NCBI RefSeq assembly: GCF_900453205.1 | Contig: NZ_UGQU01000001.1 | Location: 1,097,650 to 1,161,649, forward strand | Reading direction: 5' to 3' | Length of the DNA: 64,000 nucleotides | Origin: Moraxella lacunata | GTDB taxonomy: Bacteria > Pseudomonadota > Gammaproteobacteria > Pseudomonadales > Moraxellaceae | Part shown: positions 8,745-17,454 of the stretch, piece after piece | Position numbering within the stretch: position 1 is the first letter of the stretch | Layout of the letters: every line of letters begins with the position of its first letter | Position numbers and translations under genes: made by a program | The notes under the pieces: generated by a model | Told to the model about the DNA's origin: nothing | What the model saw: only the letters and a program-made list of their open reading frames with translations | The model's database searches: none

Positions 8745-9567
8745 TGTTGATTTATCAGCCTTGTTTCGTGGTATGCAAGGGCAAATGCAAAGTCAATTAA
8801 GCACCAATCGTGAATTTATTCATCATCCAGGTTCAAAAGGCGATGCCTTGGAAAATGCTTGGATTGAATGGTTGCAAAATTATTTACCAAATCGTTATAG
8901 TGTAGATAAGGCGATTGTGATTGATTGTCACGGAAATGCCAGCGACCAAATTGATATTGTCATTTATGATAATTGGTTTACACCATTTATTTTTAATCAA
9001 AATGGCTTTAAGTATATTCCAGCCGAAGGCGTTTATGCTGTTTTTGAGGTAAAACCTGATATTCAGGGTAATGTTGGCGATATTAATTACATTCAGTATG
9101 CAGGTCAAAAAATTGCCAGTGTCAGAAGATTAGACCGTACATCAACATCCATGATTAATTCTGGGCAAAAGCTACCTGCTCGTCCGCTAACAAAAATCAT
9201 TGGTGGGATTTTAACCACTACCAACTCTTTTACACATAATAATAATGATACTATTGAAAAGCATATTAAGTCTTTAATTGACTTAGAAGGGATTGATTTG
9301 GGTTGTATTGTGGATTATGGTAGTTTCTTTGTTCAGTATGATGGCGAAGAAGATATTAATGAGAAAACGGATTTAAAAAAACGCATTCATGATTATTATC
9401 AGAATCGCACTTTTCAATCATTGGTATTTAGCCAGCCTGAAAACTCATTAATTACTTTCTTTATGCAATTAACCCGTTATTTGCAACAAGCAATCGGAAC
9501 TGTACCTGCGATTGATTTACAAGCATATATGGATACAATTAGGGAAAAAATTGATAGTGAAATTTAA
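8737..9567 (+). CDS. Putative CBASS effector, DUF6602-like PD-(D/E)XK nuclease-fold protein
   Basis: This 276-residue protein fills the effector slot, which in CBASS kills or arrests the cell when the cyclic nucleotide binds. It has no membrane segment or SAVED signature that I can see. Residues 34-106 look like a restriction-endonuclease-type core: an early E40, then D73 in Q-I-D-I-V-I-Y-D, then E104-V-K106 in V-F-E-V-K. This fits the PD-(D/E)XK pattern and resembles the uncharacterised DUF6602 family. The ATG at 8737 overlaps the Cap3 stop by 8 bases; an upstream in-frame TTG at 8731 is less likely. The nuclease role is inference from motif spacing and operon position. Confidence 0.68.
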   Translation: MNNVDLSALFRGMQGQMQSQLSTNREFIHHPGSKGDALENAWIEWLQNYLPNRYSVDKAIVIDCHGNASDQIDIVIYDNWFTPFIFNQNGFKYIPAEGVYAVFEVKPDIQGNVGDINYIQYAGQKIASVRRLDRTSTSMINSGQKLPARPLTKIIGGILTTTNSFTHNNNDTIEKHIKSLIDLEGIDLGCIVDYGSFFVQYDGEEDINEKTDLKKRIHDYYQNRTFQSLVFSQPENSLITFFMQLTRYLQQAIGTVPAIDLQAYMDTIREKIDSEI

Positions 9568-9628
9568 GCTAAATTTTTTTGATTATCATCTGCTTCTCAT
9601 TTTATAAAATATTGTTCTAAAAATAAAA

Positions 9629-9658
9629 AACACCGTTTCCAACCCTGAAAACGGTGTT
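9629..9658. terminator. Bidirectional terminator between CBASS and adh
   Basis: A 10-bp stem AACACCGTTT / AAACGGTGTT with a 10-base loop lies between the convergent CBASS operon and alcohol dehydrogenase, with an A run on the left (T run on the minus strand). Confidence 0.75.
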
Positions 9659-9674
9659 CCCCCTATCCCAAAAA

Positions 9675-10733
9675 TCACCCCTTCAAACTCCCCATATCAA
9701 TCACAAAGCGATATTTCACATCGGATTTTTGCATTCGTTCGTAAGCGGTATTGATGTCTTGCATATTAATCATTTCCACATCTGGCACAATATTATGCTC
9801 GGCACAAAAATCCAGCATTTCTTGTGTTTCGGCAATACCACCAATCACAGATGCCGAAATACTACGGCGACCGATAATCATCGGTACGGTGTTGATGGTT
9901 TCTTTAAGTTCGCCCACCAGTCCCACCAGCACCAGCGTGCCGTCCAATGCCAAAGTTGGCATATAGGGTTTTAAATCGTGGGTGTATGGCACGGTATCAA
10001 TAATCAAATCAAAGGTATTGGCGACTTCTTTAATCTGATTGTCATCGGTAGAAAGCACCACACGGCTCGCCCCCAAACGGTAAGCATCATCGGATTTGCC
10101 TGCCGAACGGGTAAATAGCGTTACTTCCGCCCCCATCGCTTTGGCAAGTTTGACCGCCATATGCCCAAGTCCCCCAAGCCCGACCACCGCAACTTTACTG
10201 CCCTTACCCACTTTCCAATGACGCAGGGGCGAGTATGTGGTAATGCCTGCACACAGTAGCGGGGCAACCGCTTTGGTGTCCAATTTTTCAGAGACTTTTA
10301 ATACAAAATCCTCGCTCACCACAATGCCCGTGCTGTATCCGCCCTGTGTCAGCGTGCCATCAATGCGGTCAAAACTGCCATAAGTGCCTGTGTTGCCGTG
10401 TTCGCAATATTGCTCCAAGCCGTGTAAGCAAGGCGAGCAAGTACGGCATGAATCGACCATACAGCCCACGCCAACCAAGTCGCCCACTTTGAATTTATGG
10501 GCGTTTTTGCCGACTTGGGTAACTCGTCCAATGATTTCGTGTCCGACCACAATGGGGTAAGTGTGGGTAAAGCCCCAGTCGTTACGAGCGGTGTGCAAAT
10601 CCGAATGGCATACGCCACAATACAAAATATCAATCAAAACATCGTCTTCACGCAAATCACGGCGTTCAAAGGCGTAAGGGGCAAGTGGGGTGGTTGCCGA
10701 AAAAGCGGCGTAGGATTTGACAGGGTGGGTCAT
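9675..10733 (-). CDS. Zinc-dependent NAD(P)+ alcohol dehydrogenase (YahK/CAD-like)
   Basis: This 352-residue medium-chain dehydrogenase reduces aldehydes or oxidises alcohols. The catalytic zinc site is seen as C-G-V-C-H-S-D near residue 39 and G-H-E near 64. The structural zinc cysteines follow in C-x2-C-x2-C-x7-C form near 96-110. The Rossmann motif V-V-G-L-G-G-L-G-H is near 185. The full set matches the cinnamyl-alcohol dehydrogenase branch represented by E. coli YahK, usually NADPH-dependent with broad aldehyde range. It is monocistronic and convergent with the CBASS operon. Confidence 0.88.
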   Translation of the reverse strand: MTHPVKSYAAFSATTPLAPYAFERRDLREDDVLIDILYCGVCHSDLHTARNDWGFTHTYPIVVGHEIIGRVTQVGKNAHKFKVGDLVGVGCMVDSCRTCSPCLHGLEQYCEHGNTGTYGSFDRIDGTLTQGGYSTGIVVSEDFVLKVSEKLDTKAVAPLLCAGITTYSPLRHWKVGKGSKVAVVGLGGLGHMAVKLAKAMGAEVTLFTRSAGKSDDAYRLGASRVVLSTDDNQIKEVANTFDLIIDTVPYTHDLKPYMPTLALDGTLVLVGLVGELKETINTVPMIIGRRSISASVIGGIAETQEMLDFCAEHNIVPDVEMINMQDINTAYERMQKSDVKYRFVIDMGSLKG

Positions 10734-10845
10734 TTTGTGTTCCTAAATGGTTGAAATGGCAACTATTATAATGCCGATGATTTATTATTGAAAATCAAGA
10801 ATTTTGATAAATGGGTATCAGTTAAAATGATAGTTGGGGGTTTTC

Positions 10846-10857
10846 AGGCTGCCTAAA
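10846..10857 (+). other. Near-match to Neisseriaceae uptake word
   Basis: AGGCTGCCTAAA matches 11 of 12 bases of the AGGCTGCCTGAA word. It lies in the divergent intergenic space between the dehydrogenase and the recombinase. Confidence 0.35.
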
Positions 10858-10913
10858 AAATTTTACCGAATAAAATCATTGAAAAAAACTAAAATACACA
10901 CTCTTTTTTAATT

Positions 10914-11861
10914 ATGAGTGATGATTTTATGAAACAAACTTTATTTTCCGATTACTTTGAACAATGGGTCAAGACCTACAAAGAAGGGGCGGTTCGTCCT
11001 GTTACGATGAAAAAATACCAATCCAGTTTGTATTGGCTCAAAAAACTTGCCCCAGATTTGCAAGTCGGTGACTTGTCTCGTTCTGCTTATCAAAAATTAT
11101 TAAACGATTATGCCCAAACCCATGAACGCCAAACCACAATGGATTTTCATCATCAAATCAAAGGGGCAATTTTGGACGCGGTAGATGAAGGCTTGATTGA
11201 CCACGACCCCACTCGCAAAGCCATTATCAAAGGCAAAACCCCTGCCAATAAAAAAATCAAATTTTTACATCAAAACGAATTGCAATTATTATTAAACCAA
11301 CTCAATTTAAATCAACAATTAAATTGGGATTGGTTTATTTTATTGATTGCCAAAACAGGTATGCGTTTTTCTGAAGCCCTTGCCATTACCACGGGCGATT
11401 TTGATTTTGCTCATCAGACTTTAAGCGTCAGCAAAACTTGGGATTATAAAAACAATGGCGGATTTTTACCTACTAAAAACCGCTCATCAGTTCGCAAAAT
11501 TCAATTAGATTGGCAAACGGTGATGCAATTTTCAGGCTTAATCAAAAACTTAAACAGCGACCCAGAAACGCCCATTTTTGTGGGCTTAATGAAAACGGGC
11601 GATAAAGTTTATAATTCCACAGTAAATTATCGCATTGCTCGCCATTGCAAAAAAGCGGGCATTTCTGTGATTAGCGTACACGGTTTACGCCATACCCATG
11701 CCTCATTGTTGTTATTTGCAGGAGTATCTATTGCCAGTGTGGCAAGACGGCTTGGGCATTCGAGCATGACCACCACTCAGCAGACCTATTTGCACATCAT
11801 TCAGGAGCTTGAAAACAAAGATACCGATATTGTTATGCGACATTTGGCGTCATTGTGTTAA
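10914..11861 (+). CDS. Tyrosine recombinase / integrase
   Basis: This 315-residue phage-type site-specific recombinase has an N-terminal SAM-like core-binding domain (about residues 10-100) and a C-terminal catalytic domain. Catalytic residues are visible: R in T-G-M-R-F-S-E-A near 148, H-G-L-R-H-T-H-A near 260-267, H in R-L-G-H-S-S near 285, and the nucleophile tyrosine in Q-Q-T-Y-L-H near 297. The gene stands alone, with no other phage or conjugation gene nearby, and is convergent with hsdR. It may be the remnant of an integrated island or a recombinase that shuffles the hsdS cassettes about 4 kb away. A second ATG at 10929 is an alternative start. Confidence 0.87.
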   Translation: MSDDFMKQTLFSDYFEQWVKTYKEGAVRPVTMKKYQSSLYWLKKLAPDLQVGDLSRSAYQKLLNDYAQTHERQTTMDFHHQIKGAILDAVDEGLIDHDPTRKAIIKGKTPANKKIKFLHQNELQLLLNQLNLNQQLNWDWFILLIAKTGMRFSEALAITTGDFDFAHQTLSVSKTWDYKNNGGFLPTKNRSSVRKIQLDWQTVMQFSGLIKNLNSDPETPIFVGLMKTGDKVYNSTVNYRIARHCKKAGISVISVHGLRHTHASLLLFAGVSIASVARRLGHSSMTTTQQTYLHIIQELENKDTDIVMRHLASLC

Positions 11862-11868
11862 TGGATAT

Positions 11869-11945
11869 GTTGGGGCGAATGTAATTTTGGGCAAATATAA
11901 TTTGCCCCTACAATATTTTTTGCGTAGGGGCGAATCACATTTGCT
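11869..11945. repeat. REP/BIME pair downstream of recombinase and hsdR
   Basis: Two short palindromic units of the form GGGGCGAAT...ATTTGCCCCTAC lie head to head between convergent genes. They belong to the same repeat family as the clusters flanking the RAYT transposase at 14958-15095 and 15690-15950. Confidence 0.6.
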
Positions 11946-11954
11946 CTATCAGTC

Positions 11955-14936
11955 TTATCGCTCACTTAATATTTTTTCAATATGAAATTTGATTTTGTCT
12001 TCCACATATTTTTTCAATGTCATTTTGTTGCCAACTTTGCCCATTTCTTGCTCGTATAAATGGGCGACTTTATCCATATCTGCTGTTTTTGCCAAATCTT
12101 TTAATAGATTAAATTCGTGCCAATCTTCTTTGCCAAAAACATGATGGTGCAATAATTTTTCAAATAAGGCTTTATCCAAATCAAACAAATTAACCAGTTC
12201 AAAAATATTGCTTTTTTCACGACTTTGGCGGTATTTGTCCAGCAATAAATTTAAAGAAATGTCATCAGGCAATTTGCCCGCCAAAGCATCCGCCAAAATT
12301 TGTTGTAATAATTCTTGGTCGGTTTTGCGGTATTGGGTGGACAATTCATTAAAGCGTGCAATATCCGCATTATTTTGTGATTGTGTAATATTTTTTAATA
12401 ATTGGCTGATATAATCATTGTCAATTTTAATGCGTTCGCCACTAATTAGCGTATTGTCAATCAGCAAAATACCCAAGTCATCGCCACCCGTTTCGCCTGA
12501 ATGTTCATTTTGCACATCTAAATAACGGGCTTGTAATCGCCCATAATCTTCAATATCAAAAGGCAATTTTGCCATATCTTCCGCATTGTTCATATCAAAA
12601 CCCTGCTGACGGATTTTAATCATGTTTTTTTCCAATTCATTGACCCAACGCACAAATTGTTTTTGGCTTGGTACATCATCAGGCAATGCACCAAAATCAG
12701 GCTGTCCATTGGCATTTTTGGGAAATAAAGTGGTAATATCTTGATAAATCGCACAAATTGTTGATATATTTTCCTGCAATGTTGGTGCATACATCACATT
12801 GGCATTGTCTTTATTGGCGTATAACTCAAATGCCTTATCAATTTGCAATTTCATCTGCAAAGGACGTCGATAATATTCAATATTGCCTTGTTGTTTTTGT
12901 TCATTGGTAATGCGATTGGTGCGTGAAAAGGCTTGAATTAAACCTGCATAATCCAATAATTTATCCACATACAAAGTATTTAAATACGGAGCGTCAAAGC
13001 CTGTCAAAAGCTGCTGCACCACAATCACCAAATCAAGGCGAGTGCTGTCATCAATTTCTCTATATTGATAACGGCGTGCCAATCTGTCCATTAAATCGGT
13101 TTTATACGCTGGCACATTATCAATGCCAAAATTGGTATTAAATCTTTGATTATAATGAATAATGGCTTGTTCTAATTTTAAACTGTTTTCCAAATCATTG
13201 TCTTGATTTCTATCACTGTCATCATAAATCACTGCCACACTGATATTTTTGTCATTGTTTTTTAATTTATCAAAATACAGATTGGCGGTTTTGATGTCTT
13301 TTACGGTCAGCATTGCCGAAAATAAGCGATTGGACGAATTATTATCCCATTTTCTTAAAATATCTTTAACCACCATATCAATATGATTTTCGCCATAATT
13401 GTCTTCTGGCAATTCTTTTTCTATTTCCAAATCGCTTTTTTCAGACAGCCATTTTTGATAAACTTCGCCTTTGGAAGGGTCTTTAAATTCTGCGACTTTT
13501 TGGCGTAATTCATAAGCATCATAAGTGAAATTTTGCCGAACATCAAAAGGCAAAACATTTTTATCAAAAATACCGTCTGCCACCGAATAAATATGCAAGG
13601 CTTCGCCAAATAATTCGTGCGTGGTAACATCTCGTTTATTTTCATTAAACAACGGTGTGCCAGTAAAGCCAAACCAAACAGAACGCCCAAACATTTGCCG
13701 AATTTGAATCAGCATTTCGCCTGCGGTAGAGCGATGGGCTTCATCAACAATAAACACAATGTTTTTGTCTTTGATTTTATCTTGCTCCAAACCTGCGACT
13801 TTATTGGCTTTTTGAATACTGGTAACAATGAGTTTGTCTTTGGTTTTGTGATTGATGGCTTTTAATAAAGCATAAGAATTGCGAGTGGCGGTAATGCTGT
13901 CTTCTTCACCAAAAGATTGATATTCATCAATGGTTTGTTTCACCAGCTCATTTCTGTCTGCCAAAAACACCACTTTATCTACATTGGGCAATGTGCTGAC
14001 CAATTCGGCGGTTTTAAAAGAAGTCATTGTTTTGCCTGAACCTGTGGTATGCCAAACATAACCGCCCAATTTGGATTCGTGATTAATGCCAAACTCCGCT
14101 CCATTTAATCGCTCTAATATGGCTTCCACCGCATAAATTTGATATGAACGCAAAACTTTTAAGGCGTTTCGTTCATTATCAAAAATGGTATAAAGCGATA
14201 CCAATTTATGCCCCATAGGTACGGACAAAACTTTTTCAATAAATTGACTGGTGCCAAATACATTTTGATTGTCAAAATCTTTCCAATTAAAGGCAAATTT
14301 AAAATTAAATTTATCATAATGTCCAAAATTGGCAAAATAACGACATTCATCAGGATTTAATATCACAAAAATTTGAATGAGTGAATAAAATCCTGAAAAA
14401 CTCAATTCTTCGCTGTATCGTTTGATTTGATTAAAGGCTTCATCGGTTTTAATGCCGTCTTTTTTGAGTTCCAAATGAATCACAGGAATGCCAGAAATCA
14501 ATAAGGTAATGTCAAAACGGCGGTCTTTGCGGTGTTCTTTGCTAGCAGGGCGGGCGATTTGGCGGACGATTTCATAGCTATTGCGACCGCCACCGACATC
14601 ATGCCGCCAAAAAAATTCCAAAAATAAGGGGGTATTTTCCAAACCTTTGGCATCTCGTACGATTTGTAATTGCCCATTGGCAAGCATTTTGCCTGCTTCT
14701 ATGGGCATTTTGACGGCAAAAATTTGTTCGGTCAGTTGTCTAAATTCGTTGTCGGTTAATTCCACGCCCTGCAAACGGTCTTTGTTTTGGGTGTTTAAAA
14801 TGGCTCGCCAGTTGGCTAAAAGTTCGCTTTCGGTTTTGTAATACAAATCAGGACGGGGTGTCCAGCCGTATTTGGATAGGCGGTCAATGATTTCTAATTC
14901 AAGTTCGGTTTCGGTTTGGGTGATTTTTTTGGTCAT
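11955..14936 (-). CDS. hsdR: Type I restriction enzyme, R (motor-nuclease) subunit
   Basis: HsdR translocates and cuts DNA that lacks the methylation made by HsdM/HsdS. The 993-residue protein has an N-terminal nuclease domain with R-F-D-I-T-L-L and H-L-E-L-K-K (the D...ExK core, residues about 143-160). A superfamily 2 helicase motor follows, with Walker A T-G-S-G-K-T near 297 and the D-E-A-H box near 400, then a helical C-terminus. It appears intact and of normal length. Unlike a compact hsdMSR operon, it is separated from hsdS by about 1.7 kb containing a RAYT transposase, REP clusters and a spare specificity cassette, so its transcription may be independent. Confidence 0.92.
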   Translation of the reverse strand: MTKKITQTETELELEIIDRLSKYGWTPRPDLYYKTESELLANWRAILNTQNKDRLQGVELTDNEFRQLTEQIFAVKMPIEAGKMLANGQLQIVRDAKGLENTPLFLEFFWRHDVGGGRNSYEIVRQIARPASKEHRKDRRFDITLLISGIPVIHLELKKDGIKTDEAFNQIKRYSEELSFSGFYSLIQIFVILNPDECRYFANFGHYDKFNFKFAFNWKDFDNQNVFGTSQFIEKVLSVPMGHKLVSLYTIFDNERNALKVLRSYQIYAVEAILERLNGAEFGINHESKLGGYVWHTTGSGKTMTSFKTAELVSTLPNVDKVVFLADRNELVKQTIDEYQSFGEEDSITATRNSYALLKAINHKTKDKLIVTSIQKANKVAGLEQDKIKDKNIVFIVDEAHRSTAGEMLIQIRQMFGRSVWFGFTGTPLFNENKRDVTTHELFGEALHIYSVADGIFDKNVLPFDVRQNFTYDAYELRQKVAEFKDPSKGEVYQKWLSEKSDLEIEKELPEDNYGENHIDMVVKDILRKWDNNSSNRLFSAMLTVKDIKTANLYFDKLKNNDKNISVAVIYDDSDRNQDNDLENSLKLEQAIIHYNQRFNTNFGIDNVPAYKTDLMDRLARRYQYREIDDSTRLDLVIVVQQLLTGFDAPYLNTLYVDKLLDYAGLIQAFSRTNRITNEQKQQGNIEYYRRPLQMKLQIDKAFELYANKDNANVMYAPTLQENISTICAIYQDITTLFPKNANGQPDFGALPDDVPSQKQFVRWVNELEKNMIKIRQQGFDMNNAEDMAKLPFDIEDYGRLQARYLDVQNEHSGETGGDDLGILLIDNTLISGERIKIDNDYISQLLKNITQSQNNADIARFNELSTQYRKTDQELLQQILADALAGKLPDDISLNLLLDKYRQSREKSNIFELVNLFDLDKALFEKLLHHHVFGKEDWHEFNLLKDLAKTADMDKVAHLYEQEMGKVGNKMTLKKYVEDKIKFHIEKILSER

Positions 14937-14957
14937 TTTTTTGCTCCGTTTGGGCGA

Positions 14958-15095
14958 TGTATTCTAGGCAAATATGATTGGGCAAATGTAATTTACCCCC
15001 TACACAATTTTAAATTGATGGATGTAGGGGCGAATCATATTCGCCCTGTGTGAATATCGTATTTATTGGGTGAATGTAATTCGCCCCTACCATTT
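14958..15095. repeat. REP cluster upstream of hsdR
   Basis: Three or four palindromic units of the form GTAGGGGCGAATCATATTCG or its diverged partner lie between the RAYT gene and hsdR. Alternating orientation is typical of BIMEs. They probably derive from the activity of the adjacent RAYT. Confidence 0.65.
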
Positions 15096-15122
15096 ATCGC
15101 AAAATGTATTTATTCAACAATA

Positions 15123-15668
15123 TTATGAATAAAAACAATCATCTTGCCATTTTAATGGATTATTTTCAATATATTCACAAATTTTTAAATACGATGTTTC
15201 ATTGCGAATAATATGGTCGTGATAATTGCGTTGCCAAATATCGTAAATATCGGTATTTTGCCTTGCCCATTGGGTAACACCTGTTTTAAATCCACGCACA
15301 ATAGAACCAATCGTTTTTGATGTACCATGAATTTTTTGTTTGGACTGTTGGGGTAAATTGTCATTTTTTGCCATAAAACTGTGATGATTTGCATTAAATA
15401 TAATTTCAATGACACCATGAATATGATTGGGCATTACCACAAAATGATGTAAAACTACATTGGGAAAATGGCTGGGTATGTTATGCCAGCATTGCTCCAC
15501 AACCTGACCAATGTCATTTAAAATCATCTTGTTATCAACAATCTCACCAAAAAAGTGCATTTTATCCTTACAACAAATGGTAATAAAATACAAACCTTCT
15601 TGAGCGTAATCATAATTTTTAAGACGCATAGAACGCCTTTTATGAATATTTGGATTGTATTGATTCAT
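15123..15668 (-). CDS. REP-associated tyrosine transposase (RAYT, Y1/HUH family)
   Basis: This 181-residue single-strand transposase-like protein belongs to the group thought to mobilise REP palindromes. The HUH motif is seen in V-M-P-N-H-I-H-G near residue 80. The catalytic tyrosine helix region follows the W-Q-R-N-Y-H-D-H-I-I-R-N stretch near 144-155, and the family-typical Y-I-E-N-N-P-x-x-W is near the end. It is intact and flanked on both sides by REP clusters, the usual arrangement. It sits inside the hsd locus, between the spare hsdS cassette and hsdR. Confidence 0.88.
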   Translation of the reverse strand: MNQYNPNIHKRRSMRLKNYDYAQEGLYFITICCKDKMHFFGEIVDNKMILNDIGQVVEQCWHNIPSHFPNVVLHHFVVMPNHIHGVIEIIFNANHHSFMAKNDNLPQQSKQKIHGTSKTIGSIVRGFKTGVTQWARQNTDIYDIWQRNYHDHIIRNETSYLKICEYIENNPLKWQDDCFYS

Positions 15669-15689
15669 TGATGTGCCTAATGATATTTT

Positions 15690-15950
15690 TGGGGAATATG
15701 ATTTATCCTACGATTTCAGATTTTTGGTGTAGGGGCGAATTATATTCGCCCTATTTACACAAAAAAAGACCATAATTTCAATTTTGTACATTTGCATAGT
15801 GTTTAGGGCAAAATATGATTTACCCCCTACAATTTCAATTTTTGCGTAGGGGCGAATGATATTCGCCCTATTTACACACAAAAAAGACCATAATTTCAAT
15901 TTTGTACATTTTCATGGTATTTAGGGCAAATATAATTTGCCCCTACAAAT
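15690..15950. repeat. BIME array with a tandem 117-bp unit
   Basis: The word GTAGGGGCGAAT starts at 15729 and again at 15846. The two units of 117 bp are nearly identical and each contains an ATTCGCCCTATTTACAC arm, a shared AT-rich spacer with GACCATAATTTCAATTTTG, and a diverged inverted partner GGGCAAA. A further half unit precedes them. This is a duplicated BIME, not a CRISPR: there are only two units and the spacers are identical. Confidence 0.7.
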
Positions 15951-15991
15951 CACCTATTATCATAGCATATTTTGGTAAAATTTACATAAAT

Positions 15992-16560
15992 TTACACAAA
16001 AAGTTGGTCAAGTAAAACTTGCTTTAATTGTTGGTACTTTTCCAACTCACGCTGATGAAAAGCGATGGTGTCGTCTAGCTGCCTGAAAAATTCGCCAATG
16101 GCTTGTTGTTCGGCTTTTGTGGGCGGGATAAAAATATCCATTTTCCCCAATTCGTTTTTGGAAATTTCCAAAAATGTTGAACCTGACGCATTTTTTAACG
16201 CAAATTCTTTGATTTTATAACCCATTGAATATAAAAAATAAATATCCATTTCATCATTAACAATAAAAGATTGAAAGCCCTGATTGGTCGCACCAGCCTT
16301 TATCAATATTGCCATATCACCAATACTTGCTCTTGATGTAAACAAAATGGTTTTTTGTGCAGGTAGTAATTTTGCAGAACTTTTTTCTAATCCGAGATAA
16401 GTAATTGTTTTATTACTACCATTTGCATAAATTTTCTCCCCAATTTCGGTTGGAGAGTACCAATCAATTTCGCCATTCCAAAATTCTGGATTGCTCGTAT
16501 CAGGCGTACCACCACCCACAATTTCTACTACATCTCTTAACTTTCGCTGTTTCCAAGCGT
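15992..16560 (-). pseudogene. Silent hsdS half-gene (one spare target-recognition domain)
   Basis: About 189 codons encode a single HsdS target-recognition domain plus a conserved coiled-coil end. The reading frame begins W-K-Q-R-K-L-R-D-V-V, as the two domains of the full hsdS do, without a start codon of its own, then G-G-G-T-P-D-T typical of a recognition domain. It ends with A-E-Q-Q-A-I-G-E-F-F-R-Q-L-D-D, shared with the full gene. It has the same orientation as hsdS and lies 164 bases downstream of it. The shared ends (22 bp and about 70 bp) are nearly identical to the active gene, so this looks like a storage cassette for exchange by homologous recombination. Confidence 0.82.
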
Positions 16561-17454
16561 AAATATGGGAATGTGCAATTTATACCAAAAATAAAAATAT
16601 CTTTATTATCAATAAGTTATTTTTGATATAAAAATGCAATGACTCATTGGCAAAAAGCAATTCTTGCCAATGAGTTAATTATTGTTAATCTATGTAATAA
16701 AATATACCGCTTCTTAACAGTTTTTATACAAACATCTGTTTTAGATAGCCATTTTTAAGGTTTTTATACTTTTCTAACTCACGCTGATGAAAAGCGATGG
16801 TGTCATCTAGCTGCCTGAAAAACTCGCCAATGGCTTGTTGTTCGGTTTCGCTTGGGAAATAAAACTTCATTTCTTTAAACATTCCCATAGTGATTTGATT
16901 TATTGTCGCACCTAAATTTTTCTCTATCTCATATTTAAATGTTTCTGTATTTAATAAGGCATTGAGAAACCAGTAATGTTTGTAACGAATGCCAGTCATA
17001 AATGCACCTATAACAGTTTTTTCCATATTTTTCATAATGATAGCGTGTTTCCCTATCAAATTTTTTGAGCCATTTCTTACAACAACAATAATATCTCCCA
17101 ATTGAACATTTTCAGAATTGGCACATTCTTGTTTGACATAAACATTATCATCTAAATATAAAAAATCATTTTGAATATTTGATGAGCGTAGAACCAATAC
17201 ACCACTATTATCAGTAATATTTTTAGGAGAATAGGTTAGCCCTGAAAAAAATTCTACAACCTCCCCCAACTTTCGCTGTTTCCAAGCGTCAGTAAAATTG
17301 GGAAAGCGTAATTGCGGTTTATTCTCATTTTCTTGAGGAAACATCTTTTCTAAGTACGAATTTTTTAAATTTTTGTACTTTTCCCACTCACGCTGATGAA
17401 AAGCGATGGTGTCGTCTAGCTGCCTGAAAAATTCGCCAATGGCTTGTTGTTCGG
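16044..17454 (-). repeat. Three direct copies of a ~70-bp conserved hsdS segment
   Basis: Copies at 16044-16113, 16776-16845 and 17386-17454 encode the same T/A-E-Q-Q-A-I-G-E-F-F-R-Q-L-D-D helix and differ at only a few bases. A companion set of 18-22 bp, AACTTTCGCTGTTTCCAA, is at 16539-16560, 17268-17289 and 17898-17915 and begins each recognition domain. Each variable domain is therefore bounded by the same two homology blocks, all in one orientation. Confidence 0.85.
16643..16674. terminator. Perfect 11-bp inverted repeat after hsdS
   Basis: CTCATTGGCAA / TTGCCAATGAG with a 10-base loop lies between the hsdS stop (16724) and the spare cassette. It may be a terminator for the hsdMS operon, although no strong T run follows. 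A recombinase-binding site is another possibility. Confidence 0.5.

Noticed and set aside
9428..9441. DUS-like word AGCCAGCCTGAA in the CBASS effector
   Set aside because: One mismatch, and the codons for Q-P-E-N produce it readily, so it does not count as evidence of an uptake word.
15690..15950. Possible CRISPR array from repeated GTAGGGGCGAAT words
   Set aside because: Only two full units, with identical spacers and palindromic arms; it is a duplicated BIME.
16044..17454. Invertible hsdS shuffle as in Streptococcus
   Set aside because: All repeats and all recognition domains point the same way, so inversion cannot swap them; only deletion, duplication or gene conversion could.
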